Notes: generated from the sequence alone by a model not told the origin. Shown: positions 52,893-61,792, counted from the stretch's first letter. The stretch: 64,000 nt of DNA from Marmoricola sp. (GCA_025964795.1 JAOPYC010000024.1:1-64000), one strand, 5' to 3'. Numbers and translations are program-made.

Positions 52893-53357
52893 TCAGGCGG
52901 GGACGCCCGGCGCTTCGGTGGAGCCGCCGAGTGGAGGCCCGCCGACGGGCGCGCACTGGCCGAGCGTGATCGCCTTGTACTTCGCGAACTGCGACGAGGA
53001 GAGGGCGCTCACCGGGTAGTCCTCCGGCGCCAGCACGGCGTAGTAGGTCACCGCCTCGACCAGGTCCTCCGCGGCTCCCGCCGGCTTGGCGCGGAACTGG
53101 GACTTCGCCAGCGGCAGCGCCAGCTTGAAGTGGGCCACGGTGCTCGCGTACTCGTGGGCGTTGAAGGCGTCGATGCCCGCCCGCACCTCCGCACAGGCCT
53201 TGGTGCCGCTGGCGTCGGGCTGGGCGGGCGACGGCGACTCGGGTGCCGACGGGCTCGGCTTCCTCGTGGCGTGCGCGCTCGGCGACGGGCCGTCGTTCGA
53301 GCCGTCCGAGCAGGCGGTGAGGGCCGCCATGAGCAGGATCGCGATGAGGAGTCGCAT
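52893..53357 (-). CDS. Secreted lipoprotein, function unknown
   Basis: A 154-residue protein with a lipoprotein signal (MRLLIAILLMAALTAC, acylated Cys16), a Ser/Pro-rich linker of about 35 residues, and a helical domain that starts ACAEVRAGIDAFNAHEYAST and could form one or two TPR-like hairpins. Two cysteines in the domain (ACAEV and LGQCAPV) may pair outside the cell. I do not recognise the family. Confidence 0.72.
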   Translation of the reverse strand: MRLLIAILLMAALTACSDGSNDGPSPSAHATRKPSPSAPESPSPAQPDASGTKACAEVRAGIDAFNAHEYASTVAHFKLALPLAKSQFRAKPAGAAEDLVEAVTYYAVLAPEDYPVSALSSSQFAKYKAITLGQCAPVGGPPLGGSTEAPGVPA

Positions 53358-53391
53358 CTCCCGAGCGTAGGCCGGGGCAGGTGAGGTGGCC

Positions 53392-54159
53392 TCAGCCGCG
53401 GACGAGCAGCAGCACCGACGCGGTGACGCCGACGATGACGATGAGCACGCGCAGCACGGTGGGTGGCATCCGGCGCCCGATGTGGGCACCGACGTACCCG
53501 CCCACCACGGAGCCCGCCGCCAGCAGGCCGATCGCGACCCAGTCGAGGTCGGCGAGGACCAGGAAGATCAGGGTGGCCACCACGTTGGCGGCACCCACGG
53601 CCAGGGTCTTGAGGGCGTTGACGACGCGGAGCTCGAGATCGAGCCCGAACCCGAGGACGGCCACCATCATCACGCCGGATCCAGCCCCGAAGTAGCCGCC
53701 GTAGACGCCGGTCAGCGTGGCCCAGAAGGCCGTCGCCGGGGACATCTGCATGCGGTCGGCGGCGTCGAGGCCACGTCTGGCGCGGAGCCGCCTGGTGATG
53801 GCCGGCTGTACGCCGACGAGAACGCTGGTCACCAGGATCAGCCACGGCACGACCGCCTCGAAGACCCCGGGCGGCAGTGCCAGCAGCAGCGCGGCACCCG
53901 CGACCGAACCGGCGGCGCACAGGACGAGGACCAGGAACGCGATCCGCGGGTGCTCACGCAGCTCGCGGCGGTAGCCGAAGGAGCCACTGAGGCCCGCCGG
54001 GGTCATCCCGATGGTGTTCGACGCGTTGGCCACCACGGGCGGCAGGCCGACCGCCAGCAGGATCGGGAAGCTCAGCAACGAAGCGACCCCGACCGTCGAG
54101 CTGAGGATGCCGGCGCCGAGCCCCCCGACCAGGACGGCGAGCTGCTCGGCGCCCGTCAA
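53392..54159 (-). CDS. TauE/SafE-family sulfite/organoanion exporter
   Basis: A 255-residue membrane protein with about eight helices. The repeats LVGGLGAGILSSTVGVASLL and TGVYGGYFGAGSGVMMVAVL are typical of the TauE/SafE permeases, which carry sulfite, sulfoacetate or small organic acids. It starts at a TTG that overlaps the stop of the GntR gene (TTGA), so the two are coupled and the GntR protein may control it. Confidence 0.87.
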   Translation of the reverse strand: MTGAEQLAVLVGGLGAGILSSTVGVASLLSFPILLAVGLPPVVANASNTIGMTPAGLSGSFGYRRELREHPRIAFLVLVLCAAGSVAGAALLLALPPGVFEAVVPWLILVTSVLVGVQPAITRRLRARRGLDAADRMQMSPATAFWATLTGVYGGYFGAGSGVMMVAVLGFGLDLELRVVNALKTLAVGAANVVATLIFLVLADLDWVAIGLLAAGSVVGGYVGAHIGRRMPPTVLRVLIVIVGVTASVLLLVRG

Positions 54160-54872
54160 CGGGCCTCGCGCAGCAGCGCCACGTCGCTGACCAGGTCCAC
54201 GTGGGCGTGCATGGCGTCGGAGGCCGCATCGGCATCGCCGGCGCGGATGGCCTCGGCGATCGCCCGGTGCCCCGCCAGCGAGGTCCGCGGACGGTCGGGC
54301 TGGGACAGCGACTCGATCCGGGTCTCCTTGATCAGCTCGCCGATCTCGTCCATCAGCCGGGCCAGCAGCAGCGAGTGGGCGGCCGTGGTCACGGCTCCGT
54401 GGAACCGCTCGTCGCCCTCCACCCCGCGGCCGCCGGCGTCGATGTCGGCCTCCATGGCCTCCAGCGCCTCGTCGATCCGCTTCAGGTCCTCGTCCGTACG
54501 ACGGTCGGCGGCCAGCGCGGCGATCTTGGTCTCGAGCGCGTCGCGGGTGTCGATGATCTCCGGGAGCCGGTCGGCGTGGGCGCGGATGGCCTGGACGATG
54601 CTGCGGGTCCGCGACGAGGTGACGACGGTGCCGTCACCGTGCCGGACGGCCACGACCCCGATCACCTCGAGGGCGACCAGGGCCTGGCTGAGCGTGGCCC
54701 GGCTGACCCCCAGGCGGGTGGCGAGCTCGCGCTCGGGCGGCAGTCGGTCGCCGGTCCTCAGGCCGTTCTCGGTGATCCAGGAGGTGATCTGCTCCGCCAC
54801 CTGCTCGTAGAGGCGGGTGCGGACCAGCCTGCCTGGAAACAGCGGGTTGGTCCCGGAGGAGCTCGATGCCAT
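54156..54872 (-). CDS. GntR-family regulator, FadR/FCD type
   Basis: A 238-residue regulator with an N-terminal winged helix (LYEQVAEQITSWITENGLRT, then LPPERELATRLGVSRATLSQ) and a C-terminal all-helical FCD effector domain (RDALETKIAALAADRRTDED, HGAVTTAAHSLLLARLMDEI). FCD proteins usually sense carboxylic acids. It is divergent from the dicarboxylate permease operon, and a palindrome lies between them. Confidence 0.9.
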   Translation of the reverse strand: MASSSSGTNPLFPGRLVRTRLYEQVAEQITSWITENGLRTGDRLPPERELATRLGVSRATLSQALVALEVIGVVAVRHGDGTVVTSSRTRSIVQAIRAHADRLPEIIDTRDALETKIAALAADRRTDEDLKRIDEALEAMEADIDAGGRGVEGDERFHGAVTTAAHSLLLARLMDEIGELIKETRIESLSQPDRPRTSLAGHRAIAEAIRAGDADAASDAMHAHVDLVSDVALLREAR

Positions 54873-54916
54873 GGCCGCATTCTATTGACAGATGGCTGAT
54901 TGACCTATTGGCTAGG

Positions 54917-54931
54917 CCACTGAACCAGTGG
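54917..54931. promoter_or_regulatory. Putative operator for the GntR regulator
   Basis: The inverted repeat CCACTGAACCAGTGG has 6-bp arms and a 3-base centre. It lies between the divergent GntR and permease genes, 52 bases before the permease ATG. A TTGACA at 54885-54890 could be a -35 box, but I see no convincing -10. Confidence 0.5.
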
Positions 54932-54982
54932 GGTGATCGGTGTCACGCAGCGCCGGGTCCCAGTGGAACCGAAAGGACAGCC

Positions 54983-56302
54983 ATGGGACCGGAATGGGTT
55001 TCGATCATCGCGCTGGTGGCCCTCTTCGTCATCGGCACCGTGCTGCCGATCAACATGGGTGCGCTGGCGTACGTCGCCGCCTGGTTGGTCGGCATGTACT
55101 CGCTCCACCTCGACGAGAAGGAGATCCTCGCCGGCGTCAGCGGTGACCTGATCCTGACGCTGATCGGGGTCACCTACCTGTTCGCCATCGCCAAGAACAA
55201 CGGCACGGTGGACCTGATCGTGCGCAGCGCGGTGAAGGCCGTGGGGGGACGGGTGGCGCTGATCCCCTGGGTGATGTTCTTCGTCACCGCGCTGCTGACC
55301 GCGATCGGCGCCGCGAGCCCGGCCGCCTGCGCGATCATCGGGCCGATCGCCCTCGGCTTCGCCGGCCGCTACAGGATCAGCCCGCTGATGATGGGCATGA
55401 TGGTCGTGCACGGCGCCCAGGCCGGTGGCTTCTCGCCGATCAGCATCTACGGCACGATCACCAACTCCGTGATGGAGGGCGCCGGTCTCCCCTCGAGCGA
55501 GGTCGCGGTGTTCCTCTCGAGCCTGATCGTGAACTTCGTGCTCGCGGTGGTCCTGTTCGTCGTGCTCGGTGGGCGCTCGCTGATGGACCGCCGGCTCGAC
55601 CCTGACGCCCCGGACACGCTCGCCGACGACCTGCACCGCGGCGGCGCCGCCATCCCGCAGCGGGGCTACGGCACCTCGACGGCCACCACCACCCAGAGCA
55701 CCGGAGTACGTCACGACCAGCTGCTGACCCTGGTCGCCTTCGTCGCGGTGGCCGTGATCGCGCTGGCCTTCGACAAGAACATCGGCTTCGTGGCGATCAC
55801 CGCCGCGGTCATCTTGAACATGCTGGCTCCCAACGAGCACAAGGACGCCGTCAAGCAGATCGCCTGGCCGACCGTGCTCCTGGTCGCCGGGGTCAGCACC
55901 TACGCCACGATCCTGACCACCGCCAAGGCGCCGGAGTTCGTGGGGGACTGGGCAGCAGGGCTGGGCGCGGCCGTCGTGGGCGCCCTGATCCTCTGCTACG
56001 TCGGCGGCGTGGTCTCGGCCTTCGCGTCCTCGACCGCGCTGCTGCCGGTGATCATCCCGATCGCGGTGCCGCTGATCGGGGACGGTGGCATCAACGCGGC
56101 CCTGTTCGTCGCGGCGCTGGCGGTCTCCTCGACGATCGTGGACGTCAGCCCGTTCTCGACCAACGGTGCGCTGATGCTGGCCAACAAGCCGGACTCGATC
56201 GAGGAGCCGGTCTACTACAAGCAGATCCTGACCTACAGCGTCCTGGTCACCCTGATCGGGCCGCTCCTCGTGTGGGCAGCCCTCGTGCTGCCGGGATGGT
56301 GA
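54983..56302 (+). CDS. MatC-like dicarboxylate permease (SLC13/IT superfamily)
   Basis: A 439-residue membrane protein with about 11 helices. The N-terminal segment LAGVSGDLILTLIGVTYLFA is characteristic of MatC, the malonate/dicarboxylate carrier, and the two re-entrant-like stretches SPAACAIIGPIALGFAG and SPFSTNGALMLANKP follow the inverted-repeat layout of ion transporters. A GAAAGGA site precedes the ATG. It heads a three-gene operon with a CoA-transferase and a carboxyltransferase. Confidence 0.87.
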   Translation: MGPEWVSIIALVALFVIGTVLPINMGALAYVAAWLVGMYSLHLDEKEILAGVSGDLILTLIGVTYLFAIAKNNGTVDLIVRSAVKAVGGRVALIPWVMFFVTALLTAIGAASPAACAIIGPIALGFAGRYRISPLMMGMMVVHGAQAGGFSPISIYGTITNSVMEGAGLPSSEVAVFLSSLIVNFVLAVVLFVVLGGRSLMDRRLDPDAPDTLADDLHRGGAAIPQRGYGTSTATTTQSTGVRHDQLLTLVAFVAVAVIALAFDKNIGFVAITAAVILNMLAPNEHKDAVKQIAWPTVLLVAGVSTYATILTTAKAPEFVGDWAAGLGAAVVGALILCYVGGVVSAFASSTALLPVIIPIAVPLIGDGGINAALFVAALAVSSTIVDVSPFSTNGALMLANKPDSIEEPVYYKQILTYSVLVTLIGPLLVWAALVLPGW

Positions 56303-56306
56303 CTCC

Positions 56307-57482
56307 ATGACCTCAGCAGGACCGCTGTCCGACGTGCTCGTCGTCGACCTCTCCCGCGCCCTCGCCGGGCCCCAGGCCTCGATGATGCTGGGCGACCTCG
56401 GCGCCCGGGTGATCAAGGTCGAGGCCAAGGGACACGGCGACGACACCCGCGGTTGGGGGCCGCCGTTCGTCGGACCCGACGACGACCGGCAGTCGACGTA
56501 CTTCCTCTCCGCGAACCGCAACAAGGAGTCGATCGCCCTCGACCTCAAGGCCGAGGACGACCGCGCGCTGCTCCTCGAGCTGGTGGACCGGGCCGACGTG
56601 CTCGTCGAGAACTTCCGCACCGGCGTGCTCGACCGGCTGAGGCTCGGCTTCGAGCTGCTGCAGCAGCGCAACCCGCGGCTCGTCGTGCTCTCCGTGACGG
56701 GCTTCGGCCACGACGGTCCCGAGAGTGGTCGCGCGGGCTACGACCAGATCGCGCAGGGGGAGGCCGGGCTGATGTCGCTGACCGGCTCCGGCCCCGAGGA
56801 CCCCCAGCGCGTCGGCGTCCCGATCGCCGACCTGCTCGCGGGGATGTACGGCGCGTACGGCGTCGTGGCCGCCCTGCACGAGCGCGAGCGCACCGGTGTG
56901 GGGACGGTCGTCCGCACCTCGCTGCTGGCCGCCACCGTCGGGGTGCACGCCTTCCAGGGGACGCGGTGGACCGTGGCCGGCGAGGTCGGCCACGCGCAGG
57001 GCAACCACCACCCGTCGATCACGCCCTACGGCCTGTTCCACTGCCGCGACGGGTCCGTGCAGATCTCGGTCGGCAGCGAGGGGCTGTGGAAGCGGTTCTG
57101 CGCCGGCTTCGACGTGGACCCGGAGACGCCCGGCCTGGCCACCAACCCCGAGCGCGTCGCCAACCGGACCCAGGCCATCGAGCTGGTCGAGCAGGTCTTC
57201 GCCGACTGGGACGCCGAGCCGCTGCTGGCGCGACTGGCCGAGGTGGGGATCCCGGCGGGCAAGGTGCGGACCATCGACGAGGTCTACGAGTGGGACCAGA
57301 CCGCCAGCCAGGGGCTGCTGGTCGGCGTCGACCACGCGGTCCTCGGCCCGCTGACGCTGCCCGGGCCGCCGCTGCGCTTCTTCGAGGCCGACGGCAACGA
57401 GGTCACCCGCACGTCGCACACGGCGCCGCCCGTGCTGGACCAGCACGGTGAATCGGTGCGCGACTGGCTGGCCTCCTCGTGA
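56307..57482 (+). CDS. CaiB/BaiF class III CoA-transferase
   Basis: A 391-residue CoA-transferase. The N-terminus VLVVDLSRALAGPQASMMLG and the stretch ARVIKVEAKGHGDDTRGWGP are typical, and the catalytic aspartate is Asp175 in RVGVPIADLLAGMYGAYG. It should move CoA between carboxylic acids. With the permease upstream, the acceptor may be the imported dicarboxylate. The spacing to the permease stop is 4 bases, and its own stop overlaps the next start (GTGA). Confidence 0.91.
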   Translation: MTSAGPLSDVLVVDLSRALAGPQASMMLGDLGARVIKVEAKGHGDDTRGWGPPFVGPDDDRQSTYFLSANRNKESIALDLKAEDDRALLLELVDRADVLVENFRTGVLDRLRLGFELLQQRNPRLVVLSVTGFGHDGPESGRAGYDQIAQGEAGLMSLTGSGPEDPQRVGVPIADLLAGMYGAYGVVAALHERERTGVGTVVRTSLLAATVGVHAFQGTRWTVAGEVGHAQGNHHPSITPYGLFHCRDGSVQISVGSEGLWKRFCAGFDVDPETPGLATNPERVANRTQAIELVEQVFADWDAEPLLARLAEVGIPAGKVRTIDEVYEWDQTASQGLLVGVDHAVLGPLTLPGPPLRFFEADGNEVTRTSHTAPPVLDQHGESVRDWLASS

Positions 57483-58909
57483 GCCGGCGCTGGTCCGCTG
57501 CCGGGTTGATCGACCTGGTCCTCGACGACGGTTCGTTCCAGTCGTGGGACCAGCCGGTGGACATCCGCGACCACTCCGAGGGCTACCAGGAGGAGCTCCG
57601 CCGGGCCGCGGCGCGGGCCGGCACCGACGAGTCGGTGCTCACCGGGCGCGGCCTCGTCCGGGGCCGGCCGGTCGCGGTGGTCGTCAACGAGTTCGCCTTC
57701 CTCGGCGGGTCCATCGGGATGGCGGCCGCCGAGCGGATCGTCTCTGCGGTCCGGCGCGCCACCCTCGAAGGGCTGCCGCTGCTGGCGACGACCGCGTCCG
57801 GCGGGACCCGGATGCAGGAGGGCACGCCGGCGTTCTTCCAGATGGCGGAGATCTCCCGGGCGGTGATGGCCCATCGCGCTGCCGGGCTGGCCTACCTCGT
57901 GCACCTGCGGCACCCGACCACCGGTGGCGTCTACGCCTCCTGGGGGTCGCTGGGCCACGTGACCGTCGCCGAGCCGGGCGCCCTCGTGGGCTTCCTCGGG
58001 CCGAAGGTCTACGAGGCGCTCGAGGGGTTCCCGTTTCCCGAGGGCGTGCAGCGCGCGGAGAACCTCGCGGAGAAAGGGGTGATCGACGCGGTGGTGGCCA
58101 CCGAGGACCTGCCGGCGCTGATCGACCTCATCCTTGCCGTCCTCGTCGACCCGGCGGTGCCGCCGTCGCTGCCGCTCCGGGCCCCGGGTGGTGGCACGCA
58201 GCTCCCGGTCTGGGACGCGGTCGCCCTGACCCGCGACGCCCAGCGGCTCGGCGTACGCGACCTGCTGAGGTATGGCGCCCGCGGCACCCTCGCACTCAAC
58301 GGCACCGAGGAGGGCGAGCAGGACGCCGCCGTGCTGGTGACCCTGACCCGCCTCGACGGCCAGCCGTGCGTGCTGGTCGGGCAGGACCGCCGCCAGCAGG
58401 CGCCCCTCGGAGCGGCTGCCCTGCGCGAGGCGCGACGCGGGATGCGGCTGGCCGAGGAGCTCGGCCTGCCCCTGGTCACGGTCATCGACACCCCGGGGGC
58501 CGAGCTCTCGGTAGCCGCCGAGGAGGGTGCCGTCGCCGGCGAGATCGCCCGCTGCATCGCGGCCCTCTCCACCATGACGGTCCCGACGGTCTCGGTGATC
58601 CTCGGCCAGGGCTGTGGCGGCGGCGCCCTTGCGCTGCTGCCCGCGCAGGTCGTCGTCGCCACCGAGAACGCCTGGCTCTCGCCGCTGCCCCCCGAGGGCG
58701 CGTCGGTCATCCGCTACGGCGACCTCTCGCATGCAGCGGAGATGGCCGAGTCCCAAGGGATCGGGTCAGCGGCCCTGATGGAGGCCGGGATCGTGCACCG
58801 CGTCGTGCCCGAGCTGGCAGAGGACGACCCGGAGAGCCTGTCGATCGCAGTCGCCGCCACGGTCGCCCACGAGCTGGCGCTGCTCGCTGGTGGCCCCCTG
58901 GCCGGATAG
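57479..58909 (+). CDS. Fused beta-alpha carboxyltransferase (AccD-AccA type)
   Basis: A 476-residue protein with two crotonase-like halves. The first (ATTASGGTRMQEGTPAFFQM, GSLGHVTVAEPGALVGFLGP) is AccD/MdcD-like; the second (VTVIDTPGAELSVAAEEGAV, VILGQGCGGGALALLPAQVV) is AccA/MdcE-like. No biotin carrier or carboxylase gene is nearby. Such a protein may carboxylate an acyl-CoA as part of a carboxylase, or run in reverse as a decarboxylase of malonyl-CoA or a related thioester. The stop codon lies inside the following hairpin. Confidence 0.85.
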   Translation: MSRRWSAAGLIDLVLDDGSFQSWDQPVDIRDHSEGYQEELRRAAARAGTDESVLTGRGLVRGRPVAVVVNEFAFLGGSIGMAAAERIVSAVRRATLEGLPLLATTASGGTRMQEGTPAFFQMAEISRAVMAHRAAGLAYLVHLRHPTTGGVYASWGSLGHVTVAEPGALVGFLGPKVYEALEGFPFPEGVQRAENLAEKGVIDAVVATEDLPALIDLILAVLVDPAVPPSLPLRAPGGGTQLPVWDAVALTRDAQRLGVRDLLRYGARGTLALNGTEEGEQDAAVLVTLTRLDGQPCVLVGQDRRQQAPLGAAALREARRGMRLAEELGLPLVTVIDTPGAELSVAAEEGAVAGEIARCIAALSTMTVPTVSVILGQGCGGGALALLPAQVVVATENAWLSPLPPEGASVIRYGDLSHAAEMAESQGIGSAALMEAGIVHRVVPELAEDDPESLSIAVAATVAHELALLAGGPLAG

Positions 58910-58970
58910 TCCGAGACAGTTCGGTCGGTTTTCGGCTCTCGGAACGACCGAAACGTCTCGGACTATCCGG
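58902..58970. terminator. Bidirectional long-stem hairpin
   Basis: A perfect 16-bp stem (CCGGATAGTCCGAGAC at 58902-58917, partner at 58955-58970) encloses a second stem (TTCGGTCG and CGACCGAA). It includes the stop of the carboxyltransferase gene and lies 26 bases from the stop of the convergent tetR gene. The core CCGGATAGTCCG also occurs at 20250. Confidence 0.75.
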
Positions 58971-58996
58971 GGGCCGGGCCGACGAGACGCCGGGCG

Positions 58997-59545
58997 TCAG
59001 TAGACCAACGGGGCCAGGTAGCGCCGGGCGTAGTCGCGGACGGCCGACTCGTCGGTGACGTCGAGGCCGCCGCGCGGGTTGAGCAGGTAGGTCCAGGAGA
59101 CGCGGAGCATCAGCTCGGCCACGGTGTGCAGCTCGTCGTCGGGCATGGTGGCGCCGCTGCGGCGCAGGGTGGCGGCGACGCGGCCGGCGGAGCCCAGCAC
59201 CAGCGTGCTCTGCGACGCCGCGCCCGCGGCGCTGACCACGTCGGGCTCGCTCTCCGCGAGCCGGGCGAGCAGCGGGATCTCCCGGGTCAGGGCGAGCCCG
59301 CGGGTGAAGCACTCGACCACGGCCTCCCGCGGCGGCAGGTCGGCGGCCACCCGGTCGAGCTCGGTGAGGAAGTCGTCGAACTGACGCAGCAGCACCGCCT
59401 CGAGCAGCACCTCCTTGTTGGGGTACGCGCGGTAGAGCGTGCTGCGGCTCACCCCGGCCGTGCGGGCGACGTCCTCGACGTTGGCGCGGCGCGCGCCGTA
59501 CTGCTCGAAGACCTGCTGGGCGGCGTCCAGGATCGTGACCGTCAT
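58997..59545 (-). CDS. TetR-family transcriptional regulator
   Basis: A 182-residue repressor. The N-terminal helix-turn-helix is ILDAAQQVFEQYGARRANVE and then DVARTAGVSRSTLYRAYPNK; the rest is a helical ligand-binding domain. The ATG overlaps the stop of the P450 gene (ATGA), so it is the second gene of that operon and probably controls it, with the operator at 60907-60924. The ligand is likely the P450 substrate or a related lipid. Confidence 0.9.
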   Translation of the reverse strand: MTVTILDAAQQVFEQYGARRANVEDVARTAGVSRSTLYRAYPNKEVLLEAVLLRQFDDFLTELDRVAADLPPREAVVECFTRGLALTREIPLLARLAESEPDVVSAAGAASQSTLVLGSAGRVAATLRRSGATMPDDELHTVAELMLRVSWTYLLNPRGGLDVTDESAVRDYARRYLAPLVY

Positions 59546-60867
59546 GGGCGGATCCTCTCGAGGGTGACCGGTACGCCGTCGCGAGGGTAGGGCAGCGCGG
59601 TCAGGTCGATCGGCCAGACGTAGCCCTCGGGCACCGACCAGCGATAGCGGCGCAGCAGCTCGTGGAAGATCGCGCGCACCTGCATCCCGGCGAAGTGCAT
59701 CCCGATGCACTTGTGCACGCCCGCGCCGAACGGCTCGAAGGCCAGCCGGTGCGAGCGGTCCTCGCGACGCTCGGGCGCGAACCGGTCGGGGTCGAAGCGC
59801 GTCGGGTCGGGCCAGAGCTCGGGCAGGTAGTGGTTCATGTACGGCGACACCGTCACGAACGAGCCGGCCGGGACCCGGAACCCGCCCACCTCCGTGTCGC
59901 GGACCGCCACCCGGGGGAGCGAGGGCACCGGCGAGCACAGCCGCATCGACTCCTTCATCACCCGGTCGAGCACCTCGAGCCCCAGCACGCCGTCGTAGTC
60001 GACGTCGCCCGCCGCGACCGACTCCGCGCGTGCCCGCTCCTGCCACTCGGGGTGGGTGGCCAGGTGGTAGGCCATCGAGCTCATCGTGATGGTGGTCGTG
60101 TCGTGCGCGGCCATCAGCAGGAAGATCATGTGGTTGACGATGTCGTCGTCGCTGAACCCGTGGCCGTCCTCGCTCTGCGCCCGGCACAGCTGCGCGAACA
60201 GGTCCGCGCCGCCGTCGCGACGCTTGGCCGCGAGGTGCGAGCAGAAGAAGTCCTCGAGGAACGCCCGGGCCCTCAGCCCCTTGGCCCACGGGGTGCCGGG
60301 GATGTTCTTGCGGACCAGCGAGGTGCCCGCGCGGACGGCCGCGATGAACGCCTGGTTGACCTCGCGCTGCTCCGCGGCGCTGAGGTCGACGCCGACGAAC
60401 GTCTCCAGCGCCAGGTCGAGGGTGAGCGCCTTGAACAGGTGGTGCAGCCGGGGGTGCTGCTCGCCCTCCCACTCCTCGAGGTTCTTCCGGATGTGCGGGG
60501 CCATCACCGCGTGATAGCTGCGCAGGGCGTCGTTGGTGAACGCGTGCTGCAGGATCCGCCGGTGGTGCAGGTGCTCGTCGAAATCGAGCAGCATGATCCC
60601 GCGGTGGAAGAACGGTCCGATGAAGTGCGACCAGGCCGGGCCGTTGGCGAAGGCGCGGTCGCGGTTGACCAGCACCTGCTCGGCCATGTCCGCGCCGGCG
60701 GTGACGAGGATCCGGACCCCGAAGGCGTTGAGGCGGTAGACCTCGCCGTACGCCGCGCGCAGGAACGCGTTGTGACCGATCGGATTGAAGCGCAGCTGGA
60801 GCAGGTGGGGGATCCCCAGCACGGGGCCGCGGACCTTCGCGAGTGCCGCCGGCGTGGCCACCGTCAT
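59542..60867 (-). CDS. Cytochrome P450
   Basis: A 441-residue soluble P450 monooxygenase. The heme-binding loop is FEPFGAGVHKCIGMHFA with the axial Cys387; the I-helix is LLMAAHDTTTITMSS; the K-helix ExxR is in MKESMRLCSP. An unusually bulky N-terminal part (HLLQLRFNPIGHNAFLRAAY) recalls CYP families that act on sterols or long-chain terpenoids. It needs a separate ferredoxin and reductase, which are not in the window. Substrate unknown. Confidence 0.92.
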   Translation of the reverse strand: MTVATPAALAKVRGPVLGIPHLLQLRFNPIGHNAFLRAAYGEVYRLNAFGVRILVTAGADMAEQVLVNRDRAFANGPAWSHFIGPFFHRGIMLLDFDEHLHHRRILQHAFTNDALRSYHAVMAPHIRKNLEEWEGEQHPRLHHLFKALTLDLALETFVGVDLSAAEQREVNQAFIAAVRAGTSLVRKNIPGTPWAKGLRARAFLEDFFCSHLAAKRRDGGADLFAQLCRAQSEDGHGFSDDDIVNHMIFLLMAAHDTTTITMSSMAYHLATHPEWQERARAESVAAGDVDYDGVLGLEVLDRVMKESMRLCSPVPSLPRVAVRDTEVGGFRVPAGSFVTVSPYMNHYLPELWPDPTRFDPDRFAPERREDRSHRLAFEPFGAGVHKCIGMHFAGMQVRAIFHELLRRYRWSVPEGYVWPIDLTALPYPRDGVPVTLERIRP

Positions 60868-60906
60868 CGTCGTGGAGCCTCCTGGGCGCGCGGCCCGTTG
60901 GAATGA

Positions 60907-60924
60907 TGAGACAAATCTGTTTCA
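60907..60924. promoter_or_regulatory. TetR-type operator in the P450/MpaB divergent promoter
   Basis: TGAGACAAATCTGTTTCA is an inverted repeat with 7-bp arms, one mismatch and a 4-base centre. It sits between the divergent P450 and MpaB genes. For the MpaB gene it fills the spacer between a possible -35 (TTGGAA, 60898-60903) and -10 (CAATGT, 60923-60928), so binding would block that promoter. Confidence 0.6.
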
Positions 60925-60934
60925 ATGTATCACC

Positions 60935-61789
60935 ATGACCACGGCCCAGCGAGATCTCGACGCCGGCCCGGGCGCGCTCCCGCTGGGGCCCGACTCGCTG
61001 ACCTGGCGCTACTTCGCGGACAACCGGATGGCCCTGCTCGGGCCGCGCGCCGCGGTGCTGCAGAACATGCTCCCGGCGCTGGGGCAGGGCGTGGAGGACC
61101 ACTCCGTCTGGTTCGCCGAGACGCTGGCCCGGCTGCAGCGGAGCATCCCGCCGATCTTCAACACCGTCTACGGGGCCGACCCGGAGGCCAGCGGCCACGA
61201 GGTGCGCGACTTCCACCGCCCGATCAAGGGGAAGCTGCCCGACGGTTCGCCGTACAGCGCCCTCAACCCGGACACCTACTACTGGGCGCACGCCTGCTTC
61301 GTCGAGCACCTGATCACCGCGACGGACACCTTCATCAGGCGGCTCAGGCGTGCGGAGAAGGAGCAGATCTTCGCCGAGTCCATCACCTGGTTCGAGCGCT
61401 ACGGCGTCAGCTCGCGCGGGACCCCCAGGACGTACGCCGAGTTCGAGGCCTACTTCGAGCACGCCCTCGAGGAGCGGCTGGTGGCGCACCGCACCGCGTC
61501 GTACGGCGTGGGCTACGCGACCAGGGGCTGGCCGCGACCGAAGCGGCTCCCGGGCCCCGTGTGGTGGCTGGTGAGGCGGCCGATCGACGCGGTCAGCTCC
61601 TCGATCACCATCGGCGGGATGCCCGCGCGCGGCCGCGAGATCCTGGGGCTGTCGTGGGACGACCGACGCGAGCGGCGCTACCAGAGGTTCGCCCGGGCCA
61701 GCCGCGCCCTCGACGGCGCCTATCGCCGGCTTCCCGGCCGCTACCGGATGCACCCGATCGCACTGCGGGCGTTCCAGCGTCCCGTCTAG
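60935..61789 (+). CDS. MpaB-type oxygenase family protein (DUF2236)
   Basis: A 284-residue protein of the MpaB/latex-clearing-protein-like family (DUF2236), heme-containing in studied members. Conserved elements are SLTWRYFADNRMALLGPRAA, ALNPDTYYWAHACFVEHLIT and TWFERYGVSSRGTPRTYAEF, with the histidine in WAHACF probably near the heme. Relatives cleave C-C double bonds of polyprenyl compounds such as rubber or mycophenolic acid precursors. It is divergent from the P450 gene under one operator. Confidence 0.85.
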   Translation: MTTAQRDLDAGPGALPLGPDSLTWRYFADNRMALLGPRAAVLQNMLPALGQGVEDHSVWFAETLARLQRSIPPIFNTVYGADPEASGHEVRDFHRPIKGKLPDGSPYSALNPDTYYWAHACFVEHLITATDTFIRRLRRAEKEQIFAESITWFERYGVSSRGTPRTYAEFEAYFEHALEERLVAHRTASYGVGYATRGWPRPKRLPGPVWWLVRRPIDAVSSSITIGGMPARGREILGLSWDDRRERRYQRFARASRALDGAYRRLPGRYRMHPIALRAFQRPV

Positions 61790-61792
61790 ATT
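61787..61792 (+). promoter_or_regulatory. -10 box of a leaderless promoter
   Basis: TAGATT overlaps the stop codon of the MpaB gene and lies 6 nt before the ATG at 61799. No ribosome-binding site is present, so a leaderless transcript is expected in addition to any read-through. Confidence 0.5.
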
